From the NCBI RefSeq assembly GCF_002022415.1, contig NZ_MUBG01000001.1, forward strand, positions 1 to 64,000: DNA of 64,000 nt, read 5' to 3'. The notes under the pieces are model-generated. The model made no database searches. It was not told the origin of the DNA and saw only the letters and a program-made list of their open reading frames with translations. The position numbers and the translations under genes are program-made. Below, in pieces: positions 20,348 through 31,077 of the stretch. Every line of letters begins with the position of its first letter. Within the stretch, counting starts at the first letter, position 1. Source of the DNA: Bartonella sp. WD12.1 (lineage in GTDB: Bacteria > Pseudomonadota > Alphaproteobacteria > Rhizobiales > Rhizobiaceae).

Positions 20348-21032
20348 TATTTTTTCGTGGTAAGACAAAACTGGCATGTTGTTTTGCGTCGGCATCGCGT
20401 AAATAAAGTGGACGAGGAGGTGCAGCTTGTGGTTGTTTGTTTGCCGCAAGGTGAGCATAAGTTAAAACGTCAGCCGCTTCACATGGGATGAAATCTAATA
20501 TGGTTGCGGTGTTTATCTTATTGTTTTTGATATGTGCAGCAATAATATCGGCAGCTGGACCAGTTAATATTGTTTGTTGTGGTAAATTTGCGATGATGTT
20601 TTCAAGTGTTTGTAAGCCAGGCGCACATAAAGCTGTAAGGTCTTTGTTAAAACTCTGATAATAGAACATTCCTCTACCAGCTTCAATAACAACAGTGATT
20701 GTTGACATAGTATTTTTGTTGTGCGCTTGTTTTGCTAACGCTTCAAGTGTGCTCACTCCAATAGCCGGTATTTCTAGTGCTAATGCTAAAGCTCTTGCAG
20801 TCGAAACACCTGTACGTACACCTGTAAATGACCCTGGTCCGATGTTAATGGCAATCCGATCCATTTGATCAAGTGTGATGCCAGTTTGATCAGTTATTTG
20901 CGTAATCTGACCAATGAGCTTTTCAGCATGGCCTTTGAAAATGTGTTCGCTGATACGCGCAATAACAGCTTGATGACGGGTAAGTGCAACAGCGCAATAA
21001 ATTGAGGCAGTGTCTATGGCAAGGATAAACAT
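20340..21032 (-). CDS. tsaB: tRNA threonylcarbamoyladenosine biosynthesis protein TsaB
   Basis: TsaB is the scaffold partner of TsaD in t6A37 synthesis. The 230-residue protein has the ASKHA-fold start ILAIDTASIYCAVAL and the signature NIGPGSFTGVRTGV (about 65-78). The C-terminal half is more variable, as usual. rimI starts within its last codons. A gene-free interval of 595 bp lies upstream. Confidence 0.93.
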   Translation of the reverse strand: MFILAIDTASIYCAVALTRHQAVIARISEHIFKGHAEKLIGQITQITDQTGITLDQMDRIAINIGPGSFTGVRTGVSTARALALALEIPAIGVSTLEALAKQAHNKNTMSTITVVIEAGRGMFYYQSFNKDLTALCAPGLQTLENIIANLPQQTILTGPAADIIAAHIKNNKINTATILDFIPCEAADVLTYAHLAANKQPQAAPPRPLYLRDADAKQHASFVLPRKNNG

Positions 21033-21627
21033 GAACGCATTTTAACTGGATATAACAACAGATAGAAAGTTAATTATAGTTTTTTGAGTATTTTTATTTT
21101 GTATATTTTGCAAATGTTTGAAGATAATTGCAATATTAATAAACATTACCTTTTTGGGAATATTTTTTAGACTAGATTAATATTTAATATGTTTCTTGAT
21201 ATAATATGGCAAAAGTGCACGCAAGGGTATCATTAAAAGTATTACAATTATAAAGAGGTAATCGAGAAAGAACTATAAAATCTATATGCAGCATTAGAAG
21301 AATATGGCAAATATGAAAGATCCAGGGTTATTTAGATTTTAAGTCACAGGATATTTACTAAAAAGAAAATTATTACTCTGAAATGTGTGATATTTTAAAA
21401 ACTAGTCAATTAATGAATTCTAATAAAACTGCCAGAGTTTTCAAACTGTATTTGTGTAAGAAGCTATTTTTCTATAATTTCTAAATCATACGCTCAGTCT
21501 TAAGTGTGTATATTAGTAAAATGCGCGAAATTTTATGAGAAGATATAGTCTCTTATTTAATCTTTTTGATATTTTTTTCTTTAAAAATACCATGGAAGAA
21601 ATAACAAGATGATAGAAAAATTATATT
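21033..21627. other. Gene-free AT-rich interval
   Basis: 595 bp between recR and tsaB, both read leftward. I see no convincing ORF, RNA gene or repeat, only very AT-rich sequence with frequent stops in all frames. It must hold the tsaB promoter at its left end. It may be the remains of a lost gene, but nothing recognisable is left. Confidence 0.6.
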
Positions 21628-22233
21628 TTAAAGATTGGTTCTCGCTCGTAGGGCTGCAGCTAAAGTTCCATCATCGAGATAATCTAGTTCACCACCTACC
21701 GGTACTCCATGGGCAAGTCGGGTAATTTTAACTGAAAAATTAGAGAGTTGATCGGTGATATAATGTGCTGTTGTTTGCCCTTCAACAGTTGCATTAACAG
21801 CTAGAATAACTTCTGCAATTGAGTCATTGATAACACGGTTTATTAAAGAAGTGATGTTGAGTTCATCTGGACCTATTCCATCTAATGGGGATAGTCGTCC
21901 ACCTAGTACATGATAGCGCGCTGGTAAAATTCCGGCTCGTTCAAGAGCCCAAAGATCAGAAATATCTTCAACAACAATAATCGTTGTATTATCACGACGA
22001 GGATCTGTACAAATCAAACAAGGATCAGTTGTATCTACATTGCCACAAACAGAACAAATGCTTACTTTGTTTACAGCTTCTTGTATTGCAGCTCCTAATG
22101 GCTCCAATAGTATTTCTTTTTTCTTGATAAGATGAAGGGCAGCACGACGTGCTGAACGTGGTCCAAGACCTGGTATTCGCGCTAAAAGTTGAATGAGGCG
22201 CTCAATTTCAGGGCCTGCAATATGTTGAGACAT
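21628..22233 (-). CDS. recR: Recombination mediator RecR
   Basis: RecR works with RecF and RecO to load RecA at gaps. The 201-residue protein has the helix-hairpin-helix [14 protein letters not shown], the zinc finger [16 protein letters not shown] (about residues 57-72) and a Toprim domain ([14 protein letters not shown] ... [17 protein letters not shown]). It follows ybaB and dnaX in the common dnaX-ybaB-recR order. Confidence 0.96.
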   Translation of the reverse strand: MSQHIAGPEIERLIQLLARIPGLGPRSARRAALHLIKKKEILLEPLGAAIQEAVNKVSICSVCGNVDTTDPCLICTDPRRDNTTIIVVEDISDLWALERAGILPARYHVLGGRLSPLDGIGPDELNITSLINRVINDSIAEVILAVNATVEGQTTAHYITDQLSNFSVKITRLAHGVPVGGELDYLDDGTLAAALRARTNL

Positions 22234-22268
22234 ACCATTATTCCAAAGATTAAATTAAAGCCACTTTA

Positions 22269-22592
22269 TTAAAACGGGAGCTTGAAACCTGGTGGAATCG
22301 GTAAACCTGCTGTTATACTTTGTGTTTTTTCTGCTATAGCCGTTTCAATTTTTGCTTTGGCTTCATTATGAGCCGCCATAATGAGATCTTCAAGTATTTC
22401 AACCTCTTCAGGATTGATTAATGACGGGTCAATTTTGATTGCCGATATAGTATTTTTACCATTTAAGGTGATACTAACGAGCCCGCCGCCAGCTGTACCT
22501 GTTATATGCAAATTAGCCAAATCATCTTGCATTTGCTGCATTTTTTCTTGCATTTCTTTGGCTTTTTTCATCATGCCCATCATATCACGCAT
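22269..22592 (-). CDS. ybaB: YbaB/EbfC nucleoid-associated protein
   Basis: A 107-residue DNA-binding protein. It has a coiled N-terminal helix ([17 protein letters not shown]), a central sheet ([12 protein letters not shown]) and the terminal [10 protein letters not shown] signature. It lies between dnaX (14 bp) and recR (35 bp). Family members bind DNA as dimers; the physiological role is poorly defined. Confidence 0.95.
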   Translation of the reverse strand: MRDMMGMMKKAKEMQEKMQQMQDDLANLHITGTAGGGLVSITLNGKNTISAIKIDPSLINPEEVEILEDLIMAAHNEAKAKIETAIAEKTQSITAGLPIPPGFKLPF

Positions 22593-22606
22593 AGCAATTA
22601 GTTTCC

Positions 22607-24535
22607 TTATTCATCATTTGTATGATCATTATTTTCATTTTCGAAGATATGAGGAGTGAAATCAAGATCATTTTCTTGTTTATTCAGACGAATATCGACA
22701 ATTTTTGCTCCTGGGAAATGATTGAGAATTGTTGCGATATCAGGATCTGTTTCCACATCAGAAAAAAGAGCCCTTTGGGCGGCTGCACTTTCTTCCTGTA
22801 AAGTTGGTCCTCCTCCTTCGGTGACAAAGGTTATTGTCCAATGTTTTTTAGTCCATTGATACAACATTTTTTTTATATCGCGAGCTAGTGAACGCGGAGC
22901 ATTTTCAGCAAGTCTTAATGTTATATGCTCCGGTTCAAAAGAAACAGGATGAACAAATTCTTTGACAAGCAATTTGAAATGTATTTCACGGTGTTGTTCA
23001 GCTAAATTAACGATATCATGTAGGGAATTTATATTTAGGGACTTTTGTTCTGTCGTTTCCGTTTCTGGTGGAGAAGAAGCGTACGGTAAATGAACAACAT
23101 TGTTAGAAGATTTGGTAGTTTGAATCTTATCAAGATTTTCTGTTGTTTCAAAAGAGTCTGTATTTTCAGGAGTTTGAATTCTTAATGATTCTATTGGTTG
23201 AATTGAAAGATTAGGTTGATTAGCTAAGGCTGTTTTTAAATTATGTTGGTTTTGCTGCGGGTTTGAAATTTGTGAGAAAGAATGAATGTGCGCATCATCG
23301 GCTTTTACGGTATGATTTACATTGTTGGTTTCTTGATGGGAGTTATTTTCGGTAATTGTAAAAGATGTTTTTTCTTGTGTAAGTTTTTTTAGGGCTTCAT
23401 CAAGAGTTGGCAGGTCAGCAGTATGGGTAAGACGAATCAATACCATTTCAGCAGCTTGAATAGGACGTGCAGCTTTATTGACTTCCTGTAAGCCTTTGAG
23501 CAGAATTTGCCAATTTCTAGAAAGAACGGGAATAGAAAGTTTTTGTGAAAAATCTAAACCTCGTAAACGTTCTTCTTCTGTTAAAAAGAGATCTCCAGCT
23601 ATTTCTGGTGTCAAACGCAACCGTGTGACCAAATGGTTGAAGTCAGATAATTCTGTTAATATCATAAAAGGGTCAGCGCCTGCGTCATACTGGTTACGTA
23701 ATTCGCTCAATGCACTAATAATATTTCCTTTCATAACAAATTCAAACAGATCAATAATACGCGCTTGATCAGCTAGTCCTAACATTGTGCGTACTGAAAC
23801 GGTACTAACCTTGCCATTACTATAAGCAATAGCTTGATCAAAAATAGACAAAGCATCACGTGCAGACCCTTCTGCAGCACGAACGATTAGAGATAAAGCT
23901 TGATCTTCTACTTTAATTTTTTCATGTTTAGCAATTTTACGTAAGTGCTCTACTAAAACTGCTGATTCAATACGCCGTAAATCAAAACGCTGACAACGTG
24001 AAAGAATTGTAATAGGAACTTTACGAATTTCTGTCGTTGCAAAAATAAATTTTATATGTGGGGGTGGTTCTTCAAGCGTTTTTAATAGGCCATTGAATGC
24101 TTGTGTTGAAAGCATATGAATTTCGTCGATAATGTAAATTTTATAGCGCGCAGAAACAGGGCGGTAACGTATTTGTTCAATAATTTCGCGAATATCATCA
24201 ATGCCAGTGTGCGAAGCAGCATCCATTTCTATAACGTCGATATGGCGGCCTTCAATAATTTGTGTACAGTGTTCACCAAGTGTATTAAGCGCGATAGTGG
24301 GTTGATCAATGTCTTTTGTTTTGTAGTTGAGTGCGCGCGCTAAAATGCGTGCTGTCGTCGTTTTTCCTACTCCGCGAATTCCTGTTAACATCCACGCTTG
24401 TGCAATACGCCCTGTCTCAAAGGCGTTAGTAAGGGTGCGTACCATTGCTTCTTGACCAATAAGGTCAGAGAAATTCTGAGGTCGATATTTGCGAGCGAGA
24501 ACACGGTAAGTCGTTGCTGCAGGCAGATTTTCCAT
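22607..24535 (-). CDS. dnaX: DNA polymerase III subunits gamma/tau
   Basis: The clamp-loader ATPase. Walker A is [14 protein letters not shown] (about residues 53-66), the DEIHMLS box and sensor SRCQRF are present, and a long charged linker (about 400-500) leads to the tau C-terminal domain. The zinc-finger cysteines of E. coli DnaX are mostly gone ([12 protein letters not shown] keeps one), which matches other rhizobial DnaX proteins as I recall them. I prefer the ATG at 24535; the frame opens at a TTG four codons earlier. ybaB and recR follow. Confidence 0.95.
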   Translation of the reverse strand: MENLPAATTYRVLARKYRPQNFSDLIGQEAMVRTLTNAFETGRIAQAWMLTGIRGVGKTTTARILARALNYKTKDIDQPTIALNTLGEHCTQIIEGRHIDVIEMDAASHTGIDDIREIIEQIRYRPVSARYKIYIIDEIHMLSTQAFNGLLKTLEEPPPHIKFIFATTEIRKVPITILSRCQRFDLRRIESAVLVEHLRKIAKHEKIKVEDQALSLIVRAAEGSARDALSIFDQAIAYSNGKVSTVSVRTMLGLADQARIIDLFEFVMKGNIISALSELRNQYDAGADPFMILTELSDFNHLVTRLRLTPEIAGDLFLTEEERLRGLDFSQKLSIPVLSRNWQILLKGLQEVNKAARPIQAAEMVLIRLTHTADLPTLDEALKKLTQEKTSFTITENNSHQETNNVNHTVKADDAHIHSFSQISNPQQNQHNLKTALANQPNLSIQPIESLRIQTPENTDSFETTENLDKIQTTKSSNNVVHLPYASSPPETETTEQKSLNINSLHDIVNLAEQHREIHFKLLVKEFVHPVSFEPEHITLRLAENAPRSLARDIKKMLYQWTKKHWTITFVTEGGGPTLQEESAAAQRALFSDVETDPDIATILNHFPGAKIVDIRLNKQENDLDFTPHIFENENNDHTNDE

Positions 24536-24761
24536 CAATGATTCCAATTTTTAAAGTTCTTGTAAATATATTACAATGACATGAAAACACAGATTAAAAA
24601 TATACTCTACTATAAAAGGATTTTTTCTCAATCAATTTATTTTAAGAAAATAGGATCATTGTTTAAAATACTCAAGATTTCTTTGTTTTTTAAATGTAGA
24701 GTACTTATTCTATCACGAAAACTTGTAAAATAACAAAGGCGTGATTCCATTTAATAAAAGT

Positions 24762-24858
24762 GGAAGGTCGGCACGATGACCCGTACCAGAGCTCGTTAGG
24801 GCTGCTTCTTTCCAGACCTGACCCGGTTGGCGAGTAGTTCGTCCATCACCAACCTCCC
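24762..24858 (-). ncRNA. ffs: Signal recognition particle RNA (4.5S, small bacterial type)
   Basis: The minus strand carries the SRP RNA domain IV signature GGTCAGGTCTGGAAAGAAGC, with its GGAA loop and the asymmetric internal loop that binds Ffh. The outer ends pair (GGGAGGTTGG with CCGACCTTCC), which sets a length of about 97 nt. A position near dnaX is known in alphaproteobacteria. Ends are estimated from base pairing. Confidence 0.93.
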
Positions 24859-25671
24859 AATTTTATATTGTTGATTTGAGACGGAAAATCAAGCTTTGAA
24901 ACAAAAAACATAGAAAGAATAATTAAAAAGCTTCTTTTTGAATTTAATTTATATTTAACATAAGCAGTATTTTAGGTTTTCCCTAAACACTTTGTGATTT
25001 ACGGTTTTTGAATGATTTTATTTTCTATGTTGTGGGTTGCTGAATACGCAAGAAATTTGTCAACTATTTATAATAAAACAGCCTATGTTTTTGTTTGAAG
25101 TAGATAAAATATTGGCTTTGTTATAGGTAATTCCTGATCAAAATTTTCTCTTATTTCTAATGTTTGTTTGCAATATGGTTTATAATTTACGGGATGATTG
25201 GGCTGTAAAAGTGAACGCCGCCAATTAATGTGAAAATTAATTTTGCTTTTTAAAAAGTTCGGTTATCCAATCTATTGGAAAATCTATACAATATTTGAAT
25301 ATTCGTTGAATATATGTGGAGGTATAAAATTACTCAAACTGAGTTGAGGGTATTTTGCAAATCCGGTTTTAAAGAAGAATTTTTCCAAATAACTGAGTAG
25401 ATTCTATACATTTGGAGCTCTTATAAATGCCTTATTTGCCAAGCGTAATCTTCTATAATGCAAGTCTATCTTAATAGCTTTTTACTTATTTAAAAACTAC
25501 AGCGTTTTCATAAAAAGAAACTTACACTTAGAAATTAGATGCTTTTAAGAATAATATCTTTTTTCTTTATGTGGCAATGTGAGTAAAAAACAATAAGCCG
25601 TCTGGCTATTGTTAGTGATAATTTTTAGCGTGGTGCAAAAGTGTTAATATGATTACAAAGAGTTGATTTCT
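24859..25671. other. Long gene-free interval upstream of ffs
   Basis: 813 bp between ffs and the kdsB stop. It is AT-rich, with no ORF that I can support, no tRNA and no clear repeat. The ffs promoter should lie in its left part. It is possibly decayed coding sequence. Confidence 0.55.
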
Positions 25672-26403
25672 TTATATTAAGATTTTGCGTACTTTATCAA
25701 GATCATACTGTGTGTCGACACTTAAAGGAATCGTATCAATTATTTCTACATCGATACGCATATTATTTTCTAATGCACGTAATTGTTCAAGTTTTTCACG
25801 TTGTTCGAGTGTGGATGGTGCAAGAGTTACAAATCGTTCAAGTGCTTCACGTCGATAAGCATATAATCCAATATGATGGTAAAGAGGACCGTTTCCGTAA
25901 GGTGCAGTTGCACGGGTAAAATAAAGAGCACGCAAACGATTTTGAGAAAGTGGTGTGCCAATAATTTTGACTACATTGGGATTTGTTTGTTCATCTTCTT
26001 CAACAAGTTTAGCGCTCAGGGTTGCAATATCAGTTAAGTCATTTTCTAAAGGCTGTAGAGCACTAATAATTTGGTGAGCGGTTATTGTTGGTAAATCACC
26101 TTGTAGATTTACAATGATATTGTAGTGTCGCTCAGGATCAATGATGGTTAAAGCTTCATAGATACGATCAGATCCTGACTGATGGTCAGTACGTGTTATG
26201 ACGCATTCGTGTCCGTAAGCTGTAACAGCTTGAGCGATGGTATTGTGGTCTGTTGCAACAATGATACGTCCTAATGCAGCTTTTTTTGCTTGTTCAGCTA
26301 CATGAATAATCATAGGTTTTCCAGCAATTTCAGCGAGAGGTTTTCCTGGAAGACGAGATGAACCCATGCGAGCGGGAATAAGAATAAGTGGTTTAAAAGC
26401 CAT
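25672..26403 (-). CDS. kdsB: 3-deoxy-manno-octulosonate cytidylyltransferase
   Basis: KdsB activates Kdo as CMP-Kdo for lipopolysaccharide core synthesis. The nucleotide-binding start is [18 protein letters not shown]; later motifs include [22 protein letters not shown] and [12 protein letters not shown]. About 243 residues. The ATG at 26403 is preferred over the GTG one codon upstream. Its product CMP-Kdo is the donor for WaaA, encoded at 59.5 kb. Confidence 0.95.
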   Translation of the reverse strand: MAFKPLILIPARMGSSRLPGKPLAEIAGKPMIIHVAEQAKKAALGRIIVATDHNTIAQAVTAYGHECVITRTDHQSGSDRIYEALTIIDPERHYNIIVNLQGDLPTITAHQIISALQPLENDLTDIATLSAKLVEEDEQTNPNVVKIIGTPLSQNRLRALYFTRATAPYGNGPLYHHIGLYAYRREALERFVTLAPSTLEQREKLEQLRALENNMRIDVEIIDTIPLSVDTQYDLDKVRKILI

Positions 26404-26504
26404 CACTAGAGTTCCAAATGTTGTATATTTGATATATTTATAATGATATACTATAAGGAAAAGTCTTAAACTGAAAATGATAAAAATTGAACATTTAGAT
26501 TTTA

Positions 26505-27065
26505 ATGAAACGATCTACATTTACCTATTTTATTTGTGTTTCTCTGTTTTTTCTAATTATTGCGGGGGGAATTTTCATTTTTAGTGATGTAATTTATGAG
26601 TATTTTGCATCAGTTCAACATTCTTATACTGCAGATAATGATGAGCTTAAAGAAAAGCAGGATCTGTCTCATCATTATCTATCGTTAAATGAGCGTCTTC
26701 AACAAGGTGATCTTGAAAATGGGCGTAAAATTTTTCGTCAGTGTGCTCTATGTCATACTTCTGGGCGTGATAATTCTAATCGTGTTCTTGGCCCGACACT
26801 TTGGGAGATAGTGAATCGCCCTTTTGCGGATGCAAAAGATTTTACTTATTCAAGAGTGTTACGTGAAAATTCTAATAAAAAATGGGATTTTCCCACTTTA
26901 GATCGCTATCTTCAATCACCTCGTAAAGCGTTTCCAGGGACAACTATGTCGTTTCGAGGGATTAAAAATGATCAAGATCGTGCTGACCTTTTACTCTATT
27001 TACGTAGTTTATCTGATCACCCTGTTCCTTTACCACTGGATAATGAAGATGCTAACCAAAATTAG
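26505..27065 (+). CDS. Membrane-anchored c-type cytochrome
   Basis: A 186-residue protein with one N-terminal membrane helix (about residues 8-30) and a class I cytochrome c domain. The heme site is C80-A-L-C83-H84, and the distal Met is probably in GTTMSFRG near 148. This is the layout of CycM/cytochrome c552-type proteins, which carry electrons between the bc1 complex and terminal oxidases in rhizobia. It is divergent from kdsB. The partner in this organism is inferred. No strong Shine-Dalgarno sequence before the ATG. Confidence 0.88.
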   Translation: MKRSTFTYFICVSLFFLIIAGGIFIFSDVIYEYFASVQHSYTADNDELKEKQDLSHHYLSLNERLQQGDLENGRKIFRQCALCHTSGRDNSNRVLGPTLWEIVNRPFADAKDFTYSRVLRENSNKKWDFPTLDRYLQSPRKAFPGTTMSFRGIKNDQDRADLLLYLRSLSDHPVPLPLDNEDANQN

Positions 27066-27207
27066 TTTGTGCCAAAAGTTCTGACTTTAAAAGTATGCGT
27101 AGTTAACTTTACTTGTGATTTGGGTTTTATCGAGTTATCAGAAGAATTGTGATGAATGTATTATTTTAAGTGATTTGGTGTGACTTGATCAAAAGGTAAA
27201 ATAAGAA

Positions 27208-28329
27208 ATGGTGGCCTATATTCTATGGCGTCTCTTACTAATTATACCGACACTGATTGGTATTTTGACGGTAACATTTGTCATTGTACAATTTACACCG
27301 GGTGGACCTATTGAGAATATTATTGCTCAATTACAAGGGATGGGTGGTGATGCAGTGGGACGGGTGGCTGGTGGTAGCGATCTTAGCCTTTCTTCTGATA
27401 GTGTTTTTGATGGTGCGCGTACTGATTTATCTGCTTATGGGAGTTTTAAGTACCGTGGAGCACAAGGGTTAGATCCAGAATTTATTGCCAAACTTGAACG
27501 GCAATTTGGTTTTGATAAGCCACCTTTGGAGCGTTATTTGACGATGCTTGGCAATTATATACGTTTTGATTTTGGGGAGTCTTATATACAAGGGCGTTCA
27601 GTTGTTGAGTTGATTAAGAGTGCTCTACCTGTTTCTCTTTCTTTTGGTTTTTGGAATTTGCTGATTTCTTATGCTATTTCCATACCGTTAGGAATCCGTA
27701 AAGCTCTTAAAGAAGGCTCTGCTTTTGATGTATGGACGAGTGCTATTATTGTTATTGGCTATGCAATTCCTAATTTTCTCTTTGGAATTTTTTTAATGGT
27801 TTTTTTTGCTGGGGGATCTTTTTTTGATTGGTTTCCATTAGGTCATTTGACTTCGGATAATTTTGATAAATTATCCTTTGGAGGCAAGATATTAGATTAT
27901 CTGTACCATTTGATTTTACCATTAACAGCGATGGTCATTTCTTCTTTTGCTACAACAACCTTGTTAACGAAAAATTGTTTTCTGGAAGAAATTCGTCAGC
28001 AATACGTTATTACAGCTCGTGCAAAGGGTTTAAGCGAACGCTCGATTCTTTATGGTCATGTTTTTCGCAATGCGATATTGATTGTAATTGCTAGTTTTCC
28101 TGCAGCTTTTATGGGTTCATTTTTTAGCGGATCTTTATTGATTGAAATGCTGTATTCATTAAACGGTATGGGGCTTTTAAGTTATACATCTATTGTTAAT
28201 CGTGATTACGCTGTTGTATTTGCCTGTCTTTATATTTTTTCGCTGATTGGTCTTGTTGTGAGTCTTATTTCTGATATCATTTATATGCTAGTTGATCCAC
28301 GTATTGATTTTGATAGAAAAGATTTATGA
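27208..28329 (+). CDS. yejB: ABC transporter permease YejB (peptide / microcin C type)
   Basis: An inner-membrane permease of 373 residues with six predicted helices. It has the family start (YILWRLLLIIPTLIGILTVTF), a long periplasmic insert typical of YejB (about 45-110), and the EAA-type loop ITARAKGLSERSIL near 265. It is first in a yejB-yejE-yejF operon; yejE starts inside its stop (ATGA). The usual upstream yejA binding protein gene is absent here. Peptide-like substrates are expected from the family. Confidence 0.92.
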   Translation: MVAYILWRLLLIIPTLIGILTVTFVIVQFTPGGPIENIIAQLQGMGGDAVGRVAGGSDLSLSSDSVFDGARTDLSAYGSFKYRGAQGLDPEFIAKLERQFGFDKPPLERYLTMLGNYIRFDFGESYIQGRSVVELIKSALPVSLSFGFWNLLISYAISIPLGIRKALKEGSAFDVWTSAIIVIGYAIPNFLFGIFLMVFFAGGSFFDWFPLGHLTSDNFDKLSFGGKILDYLYHLILPLTAMVISSFATTTLLTKNCFLEEIRQQYVITARAKGLSERSILYGHVFRNAILIVIASFPAAFMGSFFSGSLLIEMLYSLNGMGLLSYTSIVNRDYAVVFACLYIFSLIGLVVSLISDIIYMLVDPRIDFDRKDL

Positions 28330-29471
28330 TGGAAAAGATAAAATATGATCAATTCTGTAACTCGAAGTTACAAAAACGATCTTTTTTTTCTCCATTGAGT
28401 GCGCGTCGTTGGCATAATTTCAAACAAAATCGTCGTGGTTGGTGGTCATTGTGGCTCTTTTTATTTTTATGTTTTTGTTCTTTTTCAGCGGAATTTATTG
28501 CCAATGATCGCCCTATTATTGCTTCTTATAAGGGGGAGTTGTTATTCCCTGTTTTTTTTGATTATTCCGATGAAAAGTTTGGTGGGAACTTAGCTGTAGC
28601 GGACTTTCGAGATTCTTTAATTCAAAATGAAATTGCAAAACATGGTTGTGCGGTGTGGCCATTAGTTCGTTATTCCTATAATACAGTAGTAGGTAATAAA
28701 ACTGTAGCATTATCACCTCCTTTTTGGTTTCAAAGCAAAGAAGAGCGTTGTATCAATTATGCACAAGGAAGCGCTGATCCGGAATGCACGATAAGTCGAT
28801 GGAACTGGCTTGGGACAGATGATCTGACACGTGATGTTTTTGCACGGGTTTTATATGGCTTTCGGTTATCGATAATTTTTAGCATTCTGTTGACAGCTAT
28901 TTCGACTATTATTGGTGTTATAGCGGGAGCAGTTCAGGGGTATTTCGGTGGTTGGGTTGATTTGATTTTTCAACGTTTCATTGAAATATGGTCTTCTGTA
29001 CCATCGCTTTATTTAATTATTATTATGGCTGCTGTTTTAGCGCAGGGTTTTTGGGTATTATTAGGGGTTATGCTTCTTTTTCAGTGGGTCGCATTGGTTG
29101 GTGTTGTACGTGCGGAATTTTTACGTGCGCGCAATTTTACCTATATTACTGCTGCGCGCGCTTTAGGGGTGCCTGATCGCATTATTATAATACGTCATTT
29201 ATTGCCAAATACTATGGTTGCTTCCTTAACTTATATGCCATTTTTATTAACATCAGGTATTTCTTTACTGACGTCACTTGATTATTTAGGGTTTGGTCTT
29301 CCGCCTGGTTATCCTTCTTTGGGTGAGGTGATGCGGCAGGCTACCTCTAATTTAAACGCTCCTTGGATTGGCATTACAGGTTTTGTTGTTATTGCTACTT
29401 TATTGGCTTTGTTGGCTTTTATTGGTGAGGCAGTACGGGATGCTTTTGATCCACGAAAGACATTACAATGA
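28326..29471 (+). CDS. yejE: ABC transporter permease YejE
   Basis: The second permease of the Yej importer, 381 residues. It has a cytoplasmic N-terminus with LSARRWHNFKQNRRGWWSLW and a large periplasmic region containing WNWLGTDDLTRDVFARVLYG. A DppC-like core follows, with the EAA loop AARALGVPDRIIIIRHLLPN. Both ends overlap neighbours by ATGA, which indicates tight translational coupling. Confidence 0.92.
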   Translation: MMEKIKYDQFCNSKLQKRSFFSPLSARRWHNFKQNRRGWWSLWLFLFLCFCSFSAEFIANDRPIIASYKGELLFPVFFDYSDEKFGGNLAVADFRDSLIQNEIAKHGCAVWPLVRYSYNTVVGNKTVALSPPFWFQSKEERCINYAQGSADPECTISRWNWLGTDDLTRDVFARVLYGFRLSIIFSILLTAISTIIGVIAGAVQGYFGGWVDLIFQRFIEIWSSVPSLYLIIIMAAVLAQGFWVLLGVMLLFQWVALVGVVRAEFLRARNFTYITAARALGVPDRIIIIRHLLPNTMVASLTYMPFLLTSGISLLTSLDYLGFGLPPGYPSLGEVMRQATSNLNAPWIGITGFVVIATLLALLAFIGEAVRDAFDPRKTLQ

Positions 29472-31077
29472 CAAAGATGCTTTCGGTACGTAATTTATCG
29501 GTCGCATTTTGCCAAATAGAAGAAAAAAATGTGTTGTTGACCAAATTTCTTTCGATATTGGAAAGAGAGAGATAGTTGCTCTGGTAGGGGAGTCTGGTTC
29601 TGGAAAATCGGTAACAGCACTATCTATTTTGCAACTTTTACCTTTTGTGAAAACACTTTATCAATCAGGTGAAATTCTTTTTAATGATCAAGATTTAATG
29701 AAACAGAAAGAAGAGGATTTGCGTAAAATTCGTGGCAAAGATATTGCTATGATTTTTCAAGAACCAATGATTTCTCTTAATCCTTTGCATACTGTGGAAC
29801 AGCAAATAGGTGAAGTTCTTAAAATACATTCAAACATATCTGATAAATTATTACGCACACGTATTATTGATTTGTTGACTCAAATGGGAATTGATGAACC
29901 GGAAAAACGTTTGGGTTCTTTCCCACATCAATTATCGGGTGGTCAACGGCAACGCGTGATGATTGCAATGGCGCTTGCAAATAAGCCACAATTATTAATT
30001 GCCGACGAACCAACAACTGCACTTGATGTGACAGTTCAAGCACAAATTCTTGAGCTCTTAGTGCAGCTTAAAAAAAGCTGCAATATGTCGATGCTTTTAA
30101 TTACCCACGATTTGGCTATTGTGCGTCGTGTTGCAGAGCGCGTTTATGTTATGAAAGAGGGGAAAATTATTGAAAATGGTACCACGAGTGAAATTTTTAA
30201 CAATCCCCAGCATTCCTATACAAAGAAATTATTAGCGGCAGAGTTTCAAGGTTATCCTCTACAGGCTAATGATAATGCGCCTGTTTTGATGCAAGGTAAG
30301 AAAATACGTGTTTGGTTTCCAATTAAAAAAGGTTTATTGCGGCGAACAGTTGATTATGTAAAAGCCGTTCAAGATGTTGATATTACAGTTCGTACCGGCC
30401 AGACACTTGGTGTTGTTGGTGAATCAGGTTCAGGGAAAACAACATTGGGGCTTGCACTGACACGAATGATTTCTTCCAAAGGTCAGATTTATTTTGATGG
30501 TGTTGATATTGGCAATTTTACTTTCAATCAGATGCGTTCTTTACGCCGCCATATTCAAATTGTTTTTCAAGATCCTTTTGGTTCGCTTTCACCACGTATG
30601 TCTGTAAGTGAGATTATCACTGAAGGGTTATCGATTCATGAACCATATCTTTCTGATTGTGAACGCGATGATCGCGTAATTGAAGCTTTGCGTGAGGTTG
30701 ATCTTGATCCTGCTGTGCGCTATCGTTATCCCCATGAATTTTCCGGTGGACAAAGACAGCGAATTGCCTTCGCACGTGCAATTATTCTTAAGCCTCGCTT
30801 TATTATGCTTGATGAGCCAACATCTGCTCTTGATATGAGCATGCAAGCACAGATTGTTGATCTTTTGCATCGTTTACAAAAAAAATATCATTTGGGTTAT
30901 TTGTTTATTAGCCATGATTTAAAAGTCGTTAAGGCGCTTGCTCATGAAGTACTCGTAATGCACAAAGGAAAAGTAGTTGAGTATGGTTGCGCTGACCGTG
31001 TTTTTTCTTGTCCCCAAAATTCTTATACGCAAGCTTTAATGGCTGCAGCATTTGCATTAGAATCTGGCCGTTTATAG
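29468..31077 (+). CDS. yejF: ABC transporter ATP-binding protein YejF, frameshift near start
   Basis: Two fused ABC domains. The first has GESGSGKS, LSGGQRQR and LLIADEPT; the second has GESGSGKT, FSGGQRQR and IMLDEPTSALD. The natural ATG at 29468 overlaps the yejE stop, but its frame stops soon after. The conserved protein resumes in another frame after the T run at 29507-29510, where one T seems missing. A TTG at 29509 could start a product lacking about 14 residues, so the gene may still work. The 3' end overlaps the convergent ThiF-like gene by 55 bp. Confidence 0.92.

Noticed and set aside
22607-24535. Loss of zinc-finger cysteines in DnaX as a defect
   Set aside because: The same replacement (GEHC...EGRH) is, as far as I recall, usual in rhizobial DnaX proteins, so it is a lineage trait.
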